Below, piece after piece: positions 32,844 through 42,909 of a stretch of DNA of 64,000 bases. The DNA is taken from NCBI GenBank assembly GCA_036186865.1, contig AP025054.1:3100020-3164019 (forward strand). Reading direction: 5' to 3'. Position 1 is the stretch's first letter. Every line of letters starts with the position of its first letter. Below the pieces are notes generated by a model that was given only the letters and a program-made list of their open reading frames with translations, was not told where the DNA came from and did no database searches. Position numbers and translations under genes: made by a program. Source of the DNA: Eustoma russellianum (Eukaryota > Streptophyta > Magnoliopsida > Gentianales > Gentianaceae).

Positions 32844-35291
32844 TGTAGCGCCCCGCTCCCGAGCCCTAACATCGGGAACAGTGCACCCGCCGTATCTCAC
32901 TAAGGAGAATACAAAGCGTCGAATCAATCTCTTACTTGTCAAAATGACGTAGAAATTTTTCGCAGAAACGTAAACCATAACATATATTAAACTCCAATAA
33001 TCGTCATTACATTGCTAATTAAAACTCTGGAAATAAAATAGTAAAGTAGTGTGTGGAAATCCTCGAAATATAAATAAGAACAAAACAACTGCAGCGTCCC
33101 CTCATATCCTAGCCGCAGCTCTCAACCAGCCCACTCTGCTATGTCCGTCCCGTCCTCAATGAAGATATGCTCGTAGTCCTCATCCGGCTCACCTGGGAAG
33201 TAGGGGTGAGTGACAGAAATCACCCAGTAGATGCCCGCCTCAAACAAATACAAAACGTACATACCAAAATGATATAGCCACATAGCACATAAACATGATA
33301 TAACACATAGCACATAAATATAAGATAACATGCATAAGATAAAGTAAATGCGGTAAGTAAGTCACTCCACATAAAAATGCGCAAGTACGTGATGCATGCT
33401 CAATTAACGTGTCACACGCAACAAGAATCATGTCATGCAATATGCCCTAGACCTATATGCAATGCATGATCCCGGGATTGACTGGATGCCTGTAGCCCGT
33501 GCACTACAATCCATCCTTACGGATGCCCGTGGCCCGTGCACCACGATCCACCCCAACCGATGCCCGTGGCCCGTGCACCACGATCCACCATAATCACATA
33601 CTCATGGCCCGTACACCATGGTCCATCATAATCACATACTCATGGCCCGTACACCATGGTCCATCATAATCACATACTCATGGCCCGTACACCATGGTCC
33701 TCTTCACTCGAGCGTCTGAGACCCGTACATCTCAGCCCACTCCCAATGCAATGCACGTGCCATGAATGCAACAACAAAATCGCCTGGGGCCCGTACGCCC
33801 ATCCTCACCAACTCCGGCACTCAACACTAGTCGTTTGGGGCCCGTACGCCCATCCTCACCACCTCCGGCACTCAATATTTAGCTTCATAAAATTTACAAA
33901 AATTGGAAAGTGGTTATTTAGCATTCCTTTTATTTTTCTTTAGCTTGTATTATTTTTCTAGAATTTTCTACTAATTTTCCCTTAATTAATTCCATTTACT
34001 ACTAATTATTTTTAATTATTTTCATTTACCAAATTTCTAAAATTAAGTGGAAATAATCTTATTTTAACCTTTTATATTTTCTGGAATTTATTTAGATTTT
34101 TCTGATAATTAAATATATTTTTCTGGAACTTTAAACTAATTTTAATTAATTATTTATCATTTATTCATTTCAGAAATTCATTTTCAGATTTTTTTTTTAA
34201 TTTTTCCGGTTCGGGCCGGCCTGCTGGCCTGGTCCGGTCCGCTGGCCATCCGGTCCGGTCCGGCAGCCAGGCCGGTCCACAACATTTTTCTTTTTTTTTT
34301 TATTTTTTAATATTAAATTATATTTTCTTCTAACCTTCATAAAATCTTCGTTTTAACTCCGATTGACCTCAAACCAGTTGCGTTGGACTCGTTATAACGA
34401 GACGCAACTTTTGGGAGTGGACACGTCAGCACGTGTCCGGACGCGCCGACAGGGGCCGCGCGTGGGCCCCACGCGCCACCCCCTGAAACGCGTCCGTCAG
34501 ACCCGTTTTTTTCGACTTTCAACTCAATCTCAACCTATTCCGTGCTAGATGAACTTATTCTAAGGCCAAAACGCAATTTTAAAGAACCCTAAGTGTGAAA
34601 ATATTCAGCCTTTTGATTTTATTCAAGGGTGTTTCCAATCCGAATGACAACAACCATCAATTTCAATACACACGCACATATAGATACAGCCATAAACAAC
34701 ATATATCATGCTTTCCCATATAAAACAAGACAAAATTCACATATTAAACAAATAAAAACAATGAATCACATAAATATATCATCAAAGCATGCATGTATTA
34801 TACCCGTTTGAGGGGGGAAGAGGCACCTACCTTTTTGACGAATATTCTTTCTCTCTACACGTTTCCTTCCTCTCGGCTGTGATGATTAAAATATGATACT
34901 CTTCTTTTTTTTTTTTTTTTTATTTGTTGATGCCCAAAAGTTTGGCAACAATAATTAAACAAAACAAAAGGATTGTTGTTGTTGCCTGGTTGAGGAAAAA
35001 CGCAGGCTGGGTTTGGGGGTTTGGGGGAGGGAAACCAAAGTGATATTTATATGTCAATAAAAAGGATGCCATCCATGCATATATATAATATATATTTTGG
35101 GTTGGTTAGGATAGTTTAAGTATATTCCTTATAGGTGTAGGATTTTCATTACAAGATATATTTTAGTTTCCTATTTGATTGAGATTTAGGTTTTCTAATA
35201 CATCTCTAGTTTAACTTTATCTCTATCTTTTTACTAATAGGCAATTATCAGTTATCCTATATATAATTTTTAAAAAAACACGGCTATAACA
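32844..35291 (-). repeat. Gypsy 5' LTR
   Basis: 2448 bp, near-identical partner of 26130-28579. Being the upstream LTR for a minus-strand element, it would hold the active promoter. Confidence 0.95.
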
Positions 35292-35415
35292 TTACGGGTC
35301 ATTGGGAAACAACCTCTATGTCTTTCTAATACATGTTTATGGTTGCGTACATCCGACTCCACATACCTTGTTATAGGCGGGAGACTCTACAGCAATGGGG
35401 TAATGTTGTTGTTGT
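35292..35415 (+). repeat. (TTG)n-tailed repeat, 3' part split by the gypsy element
   Basis: Resumes with TTACGGGTCATTGGGAAACAAC and ends TAATGTTGTTGTTG. Together with 26050-26129 it makes one uninterrupted family member, which fixes the gypsy integration point to the base. Confidence 0.85.
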
Positions 35416-35459
35416 ATTTTACCAATCATCTTTTAAACCCTTTCTTAGTTTTTTAAGAC

Positions 35460-36510
35460 CTTAACCTCCTTGTCATTTTCATGCACCATATGTTATCTTG
35501 CAAATGTATATACCTAGACAGTTCATTCCTCTATGCTATACATATTTATTTATATGCACATATAGACATATAGACATACGTACATTGCATATAGATATAC
35601 GTAGCAGTCGATCAACATAGCTTGACGCAGTTTTAATTATGGGTCATCGGGAAACAAGTGTTTCTAACACATGGGTATGGTTACGTACATCCGGCTATAT
35701 CCAATATTCGGCAATAGACGGAAGTTTCTAAGGCAATAGAGTAATGTGGTTGTTGTTGATTATCTGAAACAAAAATAATTTGTGTAGGTGTCTATTGTGT
35801 ACATGCGGGAACTTCTACAGGGGGATGTTCAGGTTTCTGGCCTTCACACAAACATGCTACAAGCAGCAGTTGGAAGGTCTTTTATTTTTCCGGACCATCT
35901 AGTGATCCCCCCCCCCCCCCCCGGAAAAAAAAAAAAAAATCCTTCCCCTGCTTTCTTGGCCGGAGAAGCAAGCCTACCCCCTACAGCCCACCCCAATCAC
36001 ACAAAAAAAAAAAAAAAAAAAGAGTGTATCGCAATCTATTTATCTTATTCTGTTTGATGAATGCATGAAACAGTCGAGCATCAGAGGGCTATTGTGCATA
36101 GTTACAAGAGAAGCTTCAACGGCTTTGCTGTGCTAAGCTGACAGACAAAGAAAAGGAGACAATTTCCGGTAAGTACAACGATATCCCTCATCAAATTTCT
36201 TGCACTAACGTCTGAAAGACATACTTTTTTATAATAAAACAAAAAAAAAAAATTTACACATAGCACACGGAAGAAAAGGAAAGAACATGGGACAGGGTAT
36301 CGATTCTATGTCTTTGTTGAAAAAATGCTGAAGGTGTGGAACTGTTAGAAGGGAAAAGTAGATATTGATGAGGAGCAGGTTAATAGATCGAAATTGAATT
36401 TATTAAGAGGAAAATGTGAAAACTTGAGGCTTGGACTTGAATTGCAGACCTTGTGTAGCCAATTCCTTGGATAAAGCTAAAATGGAAGGAAAAATTGTTC
36501 TACGCAACAA
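35460..36510 (+). pseudogene. Subtilase pseudogene fragment, inverted relative to the parent
   Basis: Homologous to the gene at 10274-16023. 35478-35600 matches intron 1. 35788-35876 matches exon 2, keeping the IVYM and GLHTNMLQAAVG segments. 36074-36168 matches exon 3 with an extra G after CAGAG and two extra bases in GCTGTGCTAAG, so the frame is lost. 36170-36290 matches intron 3. Then a deletion removes exons 4-6, and 36390-36510 matches the end of intron 6 and the start of exon 7 (TCCTTGGATAAAGCTAAAAT). Exons 8-10 are absent. (TTG)n repeats interrupt it at 35603-35757 and cut it off at 36505. Confidence 0.9.
35603..35757 (+). repeat. (TTG)n-tailed repeat inside the pseudogene
   Basis: 5'-truncated copy from CAGTCGATCAACATAGCTTGACGC to a TTGTTG end, inserted in pseudogene intron 1. 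Confidence 0.7.
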
Positions 36511-36665
36511 CAACAACAACATTATCTCATTACCTTAAAGACTCATGACTATGAAGGGGTGTGGAAGGTCAGATGTACCCATGTATTAGAAACACTCAGA
36601 TGACCCATAATGATGCGTCAAGTTATATCGATTAACTGCTACTTCACAATATAAAAAGAACAGCC
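36505..36665 (-). repeat. (TTG)n-tailed repeat ending the pseudogene
   Basis: Begins AACAACAACAACAACATTATC and runs in reverse to GTTATATCGATTAACTGCTAC. The subtilase homology stops at its tail. Confidence 0.7.
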
Positions 36666-36669
36666 AAAC

Positions 36670-38060
36670 CAATCAAGAAATACGTGTTCGGCAGGAGGAT
36701 CAAAATTTGAACCTCCTATTTTAGAAGATGAAAAACCGACACCACTTTTCATGTTGTTCTGATAGGATGTTGCTTTGAGCAAGATACCAAAATTTGTAAG
36801 GAGAAGAAGAACAAACAGAAGTCGTGTCTTAAATTTTTGTCTTTCTAAGAAGTTTGGAAGTCACTTTTAAATATTGTGGTAGGATGTTAAAGTCCCCTGG
36901 AAATGAATGCTTTGGAAGAGAAATGTGCATCAACGCCATGATTGACCCCAGGTTTCCAAAAAATTTTATAAAATATAGTAATTTTAATAAGAAAAAATTA
37001 AGAATATGATATGAATTTCTCAAATAGTTAGGATGCATTTGTCAGTGTATCTTAAAAACCTATGGATGCAATTGTCATCGTCGTCCAGAAAGCCATCCTT
37101 GGACGAAACTGGTAAATACGTCTAATGAATAAGATGTTTTCAGACAAAAAGATTGTTTTTTAGGATGCAAAATCACACAGACATAAATAGCCTTGGCATG
37201 CGCAAATTTAGAAACATAATACTATTTTACTAATACTCTTTTAATATTGATGATATTCTTTATTTTAATATTGATGGTTTTCTTTTTCAATAAATATTAT
37301 CTATAGTTTTTGAGAATTTTTTTAAATAAAAATAGACATTGACATTTTTTTTAAAAAAAACGGTATCACAGTTTTGACACCGCGGTGTGCTAAAAATCAA
37401 ATAGGCATACGATAGATCTGTCAAAACCACTGTCTAGTTCACACCAGAGTTTGGACAAAACCGTCCTATTTAGTTTTCGGTTTACTTCCAAACCTGTATA
37501 AAAAAACAAATTTCCTAAATAAAAACTAATATGTATTTTTTTCTTTCCCCAAGCAATCTTGTTGTTCTTAATGATGTCTTTAGACATAAACCAAATATCC
37601 CTGAACCATGTGATCTCTTGTCTTGGTATTTACTGTTTTCACAATTTTTTTTTCGTTTTTATTTAAAAAAAAAACAAAGTGTTGCTTCACTTCTTAGCTA
37701 CTGGAAATAAAATTATAAACACACACACACATCATCATCTTGAGAGAGGAAACCTGATGAATCCAATCAACAACAGTACTTTTACTCAGATCAACTTGAT
37801 GGAGCCCTTGATCTTCTCAATCAACCATTAAACCTTTAGATTAATTATAAACATTTTGAGATGATCAACCAACATAAGAATATATAGAAAAAAGTAAGGA
37901 GAGAAAGGAAAAGATGACAGAGCTTCTGTGTCCTATCCTTCATCCTGATGAAATCCCTGCCCTACTGTCAAAAAAATTTGCTTGGTCAATACATAACACT
38001 TCCAATTCTTGGATTTATCATTACAAGAATGGAAGATTTCCACTAAATATATTAGCAATC
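36670..38060. other. AT-rich region downstream of the Rab gene
   Basis: No supported gene. The right part is the 3' flank of the Rab gene, and an (AC)n stretch lies near 37715. Confidence 0.5.
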
Positions 38061-38067
38061 CCTCGTC

Positions 38068-39616
38068 TCAGTTCGAACAACATACCCTCTTGTCCGCGTT
38101 ACCAGAATAATCTCCAACCTTGATCGTGGTACCTTGACCCGGAAGACTACCAACTGCCTCCTGTGCGGCCAGAGCTTTCCTGCTGATTATTTGGTATATG
38201 TCTAACAAAATTGTCTGGAATGCTTTTTCGACGTTAACAGCCTCCAGAGCAGATGTCTCTAAGAACGACAGCCCTTCTTTCTCAGCCAAGAGCCGTGCAT
38301 CTTGTTCTGGAACTGCTCTTAGGTAATTCAGGTCAGCCTTGTTACCAGCCATCATGATGACAATGTTGGAGTCCGCATGGTCCCTAAGCTCACGAAGCCA
38401 CCTGTTAACATTCTCAAATGTTTGCCTCTTGGTAATATCATATACCAGCAATGCCCCGACAGCTCCCCTGTAATATGCACTTGTGATTGCTCTGTATCTC
38501 TCTTGACCAGCTGTGTCCCATATTTGAGCTTTCACTGTCTTGCCTTCTACCTACAGCAAAAATGATTAAGATTAGCATGTCAACAGGTCAACCTTCCCAT
38601 CAGAAGTTGCGTGAAGGTATGAACGGTAGCTTTTCCTCCATTTATTTTCAAGGAAAGCAATTCTGGAAATAGTTAACTGAAGCAAGAAAGAACCAAATTC
38701 AGGATTGGAGCCTGAACAATACGTTGAACCTTAATACATACCCCAAAGATGATCCGAACAAGCATTTCTAATACAAGAGAAAACATTTTAATGGGAAAAC
38801 GGAAAGAATACAATAATCGTGTACGTACCATCCCATAATAAATTTTGATTATGTATTTTGAAAATGCATTCACGAAGGCCCCCTTGATCAAGACATTTGA
38901 AGTTTTTGCCTCATAAGCACTCATTACGAGATAATCATAAATTACGTTATATTTGCATTGGCTACATTTACCTGTTGCCTTTAACATCAACTATATTATT
39001 TCTTTCTCTTGAAATTAAGGTCAGTTACTTATTGTTGGCTCGGCCGGAGGTAGAACAGACTTGGTTCCTTCTCACAAGTGAGGGCGTAATCATAAGACAG
39101 TGCAGCATAGTTTAGTAGGATCTAGAATGGACACCGTATCAAGAATACCTACTCTTGACAAACTAGAAGAACAGATATCCCAGCTTATGTGGAAAAATAA
39201 CTTTTCCTTTTTCAAGATGCTAGCAAAAACATATAAGCATCTCCATCCTGCAATAGCTTAATCAGGAACAATGGTGCATTTGCAAGAAGGAATTATACTA
39301 ATAATAACAATAACGTAAAGGAAAAAAAACATCTACATTGAAAGAAAAAGAGGAAAGTAATGAGCTAATTAATGTTGCCCACGTGCAAGCATAAAGCAGA
39401 AGACGGGATTATTGCCTCCTACTCAATATAATTAGCAGAACCCAAACCAACCTGAAGAGTTCTGGTGGCAAATTCAACACCGATGGTAGATTTAGATTCC
39501 AAACAAAACTCATTTCGAGTAAATCTTGAAAGAATATTGGATTTACCCACTCCTGAATCTCCAATCAACACAATCTTGAATAAGTAATCGTATTCATGAT
39601 CCACCTTATAGGCCAT
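38068..39616 (-). CDS. Rab GTPase, RABA2-like (Rab11 group)
   Basis: Small GTPase of the plant RABA/Rab11 group, which directs vesicle traffic between trans-Golgi/recycling endosomes and the plasma membrane or cell plate. Two exons, 39616-39452 and 38550-38068, join in phase 0 at the LQ/VEGKTVKAQ junction to give 215 residues, the normal length. Motifs: P-loop GDSGVGKS (about 19-26), switch I with STIGVEF (about 43-49), WDTAGQERY, GNKADL, and ETSAL. The EFCLESKSTIGVEFATRTLQ segment favours RABA2 over RABA1. The C terminus is variable and ends CCSN, a double cysteine for geranylgeranylation. The effector region YRAITSAYYRGA is conserved. Nothing is broken. The exact A2 subtype is uncertain. 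Confidence 0.93.
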
Positions 39617-40195
39617 CTGCTACTTTCAAAAAGCACCCTGTGAACCTACATACAACCAAAATCAAGGGTGTCACCCTACTAAAATTACCAAGAAAGAAAA
39701 AGATACACAAATGAAATCCTGGATTCAACATTCCATCACGTAATCCGAAAAACCCAAATCATGGGATTCACAAATATTGCATCTTGAGAACAAATTGGAT
39801 TTGGTAAAGGGCCAAATATACGAAAAGCTGAATGGTTGGAGAATACTAACCAGGAAAGGCGGGTGACAAAAACAGCAAAACATGAAATTTGCGAAAATTT
39901 TGGATGGGGGAAATGAGAAGGAGAAACCTAGAAACGGAACGACCGGATAAATAGGAGTTTAAACGGTCACGAATCCAATCAGCGAAAGCGTGTGTGAATC
40001 TCCAAAATATAGCCATTGAAAAGTAGGAAAAAATCAACGGAGATTCAACTTTCAACTGCATAGACTCTCTTTGATCGTCGCCAAGTAAGAGCAGATGTGG
40101 ATACACCCAGTGGCTAGAGTCTTCGTTTTCCTGCTCAATCATCGGCAAACCGCTAACCAAGTTTACTGCCGTTTGATTCTTCAATTACTTTACGA
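39617..40195 (-). promoter_or_regulatory. Rab gene 5' leader, probably with an intron
   Basis: Upstream of the ATG the minus strand has an acceptor-like TTGTATGTAG/GTTC near 39650. A donor-like TTTCCTG/GTTAGT lies near 39855. This suggests a leader intron of about 200 bp and a leader exon reaching roughly 40190. The open frame over 39846-40184 has no recognisable domain and is read as leader. Confidence 0.4.
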
Positions 40196-40241
40196 GGTTA
40201 AATAAGAAAAGAAATGTATGATTACATACTTTGGTAGGTGG

Positions 40242-40425
40242 GGTTCAGATCTGGAGAGGTTATGTAAAATATGAATTTTTTAATTACGCCTCGTCATATG
40301 TAAAAAGTAGTTTTTTAAAGAAAAGGTGCTGCTCTTTTTTTTTAAAAAAATGCTTTTTTACACGTATCAACGGTGATTGGAGACTTCATATTTTGCCTCA
40401 TCTTTAACCTCCTCAGATCTGAACC
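40242..40425. repeat. Inverted-repeat miniature element upstream of the Rab gene
   Basis: Left end GGTTCAGATCTGGAGAGGTT and right end AACCTCCTCAGATCTGAACC are inverted copies, and AAAATATGA repeats inverted further in. The interior is A/T-rich and non-coding. No target duplication was clear. Confidence 0.6.
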
Positions 40426-40840
40426 ACAGAATCAGATTGTCCAATTGAACGTTGAAGGATTTTTTTTCTTATATATATACATGAAATACACGACCCTACA
40501 TAGTGGAAATACATTATATTTCATCTGTTACAAAAATATTATAATATATTTAAACTTTTAACATAATATAAATTAGTTACATTATGTTCAAAAATCAATA
40601 GTTACAATATTTTTTGAAACAAAAAGTGTATACAAAAGATGAGTATGTTGAATAAATCATATGTTATGCATGGTAAACTATGTCCAAAGTGTGTAAAGAT
40701 TTTTTAACACAACTCAGATACAAATCAATAAATGTACCTTAATAGATATGTTCAAGATAAAACAAAAAACTAGGATGACATGGTCATCCCATTCCTAATC
40801 TAAAATTTACATGATTTAAACCCTCACTATATTGATGGAA
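40426..40840. other. AT-rich intergenic DNA
   Basis: Nothing recognised between the inverted-repeat element and the rRNA fragment. Confidence 0.5.
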
Positions 40841-40853
40841 GAGACTTCTAACC

Positions 40854-41211
40854 GTGCCTTGAAAATCCGGAGGACCGAGTACCGTCCACATCTGGTCGCA
40901 CTCATAACCGCATCAAATCTTTAAGGTGAACAGCCTCTGGTCGATAGAACAATAACAAGGGAAGTCAGCAAAATGGATCCGTAACCTCGAGAAAAGGATT
41001 GGCTCTGAGGGTTATGCACGGGGTCCCAGTCCTGAACTCGTCGGCTGTTGGTGGCCTGCACGAACTGCTCTTGTGGCAAGTGCGGGTTACCGCATGTTGG
41101 TCGAGGGACGGACTAAAAACGGCTCCTTGGGGGGCCTTCCCCGAGCGTAGAACAGTCAACTCATAACAGACATGGACAAGGGAAATCCGACTGTTAATTA
41201 AAACAAAAGGG
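40854..41211 (+). pseudogene. Degenerate 25S rRNA gene fragment
   Basis: Matches an internal part of plant 25S (large-subunit) rRNA. Successive recognisable blocks are GCCTTGAAAATCCGGAGGAC, ACTCATAACCGCATC, AAGGTGAACAGCCTCTGGTC, AAAATGGATCCGTAAC, AAAAGGATTGGCTCTGAGGG, GGCTCCTTGGGGGGCCTTCC and AATCCGACTGTTAATTAAAAC. About 360 bp of a roughly 3.4 kb molecule is present, with many C-to-T type differences, so it is an old non-functional copy outside the rDNA arrays. CTTCTAACC occurs at both borders (40845-40853 and 41212-41220) and may be a target duplication. Confidence 0.92.
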
Positions 41212-41221
41212 CTTCTAACCA

Positions 41222-42450
41222 CAAAGTATATTGAACTAGCCTACAATATTATACCCTTTTCATTAGTTATTTTGTTAGTTTTATTGTGGCACAGGAGGCG
41301 TGACACCAGTTATATTAATAGAAAATCATTATAGAATCAAGGGGGAACACCGGTCGTGGTTACAATACATAGTTCACTATCTATTTGTCTTAAATTAAGT
41401 AAGATGTTTAAAAGTTACATACCGTTTTTAAAATTGACATGGGTCATTAGTTCTTTAGAACAATATAAAACATCACCTTTTAGATAGTTGGCGTTATAAC
41501 CAATTGAAAAATTTGTATCTGATAATATTTCTTCCTGACTAATCAAATTATGCTAACATGAGCGGGACCAAATTTTTACCAAACAGTTAAACGGATTTAT
41601 TTTATTAAAAAACAAACTCTTAAAATGATTTGTTTAATTTCGCTTAATGCCTTTCAAGTTAAGTGTATCATGGTGACAGGCTTTAGTTTGACCTTATAAG
41701 ATTGAGCTTACGATGATGTTTTTGGTCAATTCCTGCATCATACAGCAATTCTTCACTCGTGCGAAATAAAAACGAGACGATATAAAAGTTCATATCATGA
41801 GTCTAAAACCTTATCATATCAATCACAAAAAGTTTCGTTAATGACGTAAAATAATTCATTCAACGGCTTTTTAAGCGAGGGGACCAGGACTTTGTGTTCA
41901 CAGTTTGTATACAAATTTGTTTTAGTACAAAGGTAGGACCCAAGTACTCAAACTGCGGCTTTCAAGATAATATGAATTTCAAAAGGAAAAAAGAGAGATA
42001 TATGCCTTAGTTTTTGCATTAAGAAATTATTCTTTGTAACACATAATTGTGACATTGACTTGGCTTAACGTCATACAATAATGTCATAGTTTGCACAGAA
42101 AACTTCCTCTTTTCTTTATAACACATATTTATACCACAATCTCAGTTTAACCGCATATAATTAAAAATTACATTTACGTATAATTTTACTATGTATAATA
42201 TGAACGTGAATGACATAAATATGCAAAGATAAGACATTTGCCCAAAAGAAATGTTTGTTCTTATTGGTCTATGCAACTTCCTTTTCGTTATTTTAAAATT
42301 TCACGTTATATTCCTTATGTTACAATTTTAAACTATTTTATAATACTAAAACTATGACTCATATCATCAAATAAATAATTTGTGACGAGGGTGGTAGTCG
42401 TGGACCACATGCCTTTCTTTCTTTTCTTTTGTTTATATATTTGTTTAGAG
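41222..42450. other. AT-rich intergenic DNA
   Basis: Between the rRNA fragment and the carrier promoter. I see no gene, RNA or repeat end. Confidence 0.5.
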
Positions 42451-42454
42451 TCAA

Positions 42455-42710
42455 TGTCACATTTTTTTTGACTTTAGAATATGATATATGATAAAACAAA
42501 ACAAAATGAGTCAATAAATTGACTTCGCTTCTTATATTATAAAGCAACAGTTATCGACACAGTTCGATGCAATTTTCATTATGATTTATCAGAAACAACC
42601 TAGGTGTATTTTTAACACATGAATACGGTTGCGTACATCTGATTTCTATATCTCGTCATAGACGAAAATCTCTAAACCAATAAGGTAATATTGTTATTGT
42701 TGTTGTTTTT
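42455..42710 (+). repeat. (TTG)n-tailed repeat in the carrier promoter
   Basis: Full-length member from TGTCACATTTTTTTTGACTT through GACACAGTTCGATGC to a TTGTTATTGTTGTTG tail. It ends about 200 bp before the carrier ATG, so it forms part of the proximal promoter. Confidence 0.7.
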
Positions 42711-42909
42711 TTTTCTATATTTCTCCAGGGAACGGCTGTGAAACCGACATTATCGTACAAACACCGACCAACGACGTCGTTTGAACGTATTAGATCGTCT
42801 TCCTCGAAAGCTGATTGCCATTAATCTATGCGGGAATTCAGTTGCCCCTCACGCTCGTCGGCCCACTCACCAAATTCTGTTCTTAATTGAAAAACGCGGG
42901 GCAAAAGAA

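Larger units (their letters stand above)
26130..35291 (-). mobile_element. Ty3/gypsy chromovirus, recent insertion, defective inside
   Basis: A complete LTR retrotransposon by structure: LTRs at both ends and a perfect 5-bp duplication TTACG (26125-26129 and 35292-35296). On the minus strand the primer site TGGTATCAGAGCC (initiator tRNA-Met) follows the 5' LTR at 32844. The purine tract AAGGAGGGTAGGA precedes the 3' LTR at 28579. The internal region is only about 4.26 kb. Gene order gag, RT, RNase H, integrase and a C-terminal chromodomain-like tail places it in the chromoviruses (Tekay-like is my best guess). The LTRs are nearly identical, so insertion is recent, yet the coding region carries stops and deletions. 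Confidence 0.95.

Noticed and set aside
39846..40184. 112-codon open frame upstream of the Rab gene
   Set aside because: No domain and no conserved-looking segment. Fits better as 5' leader.
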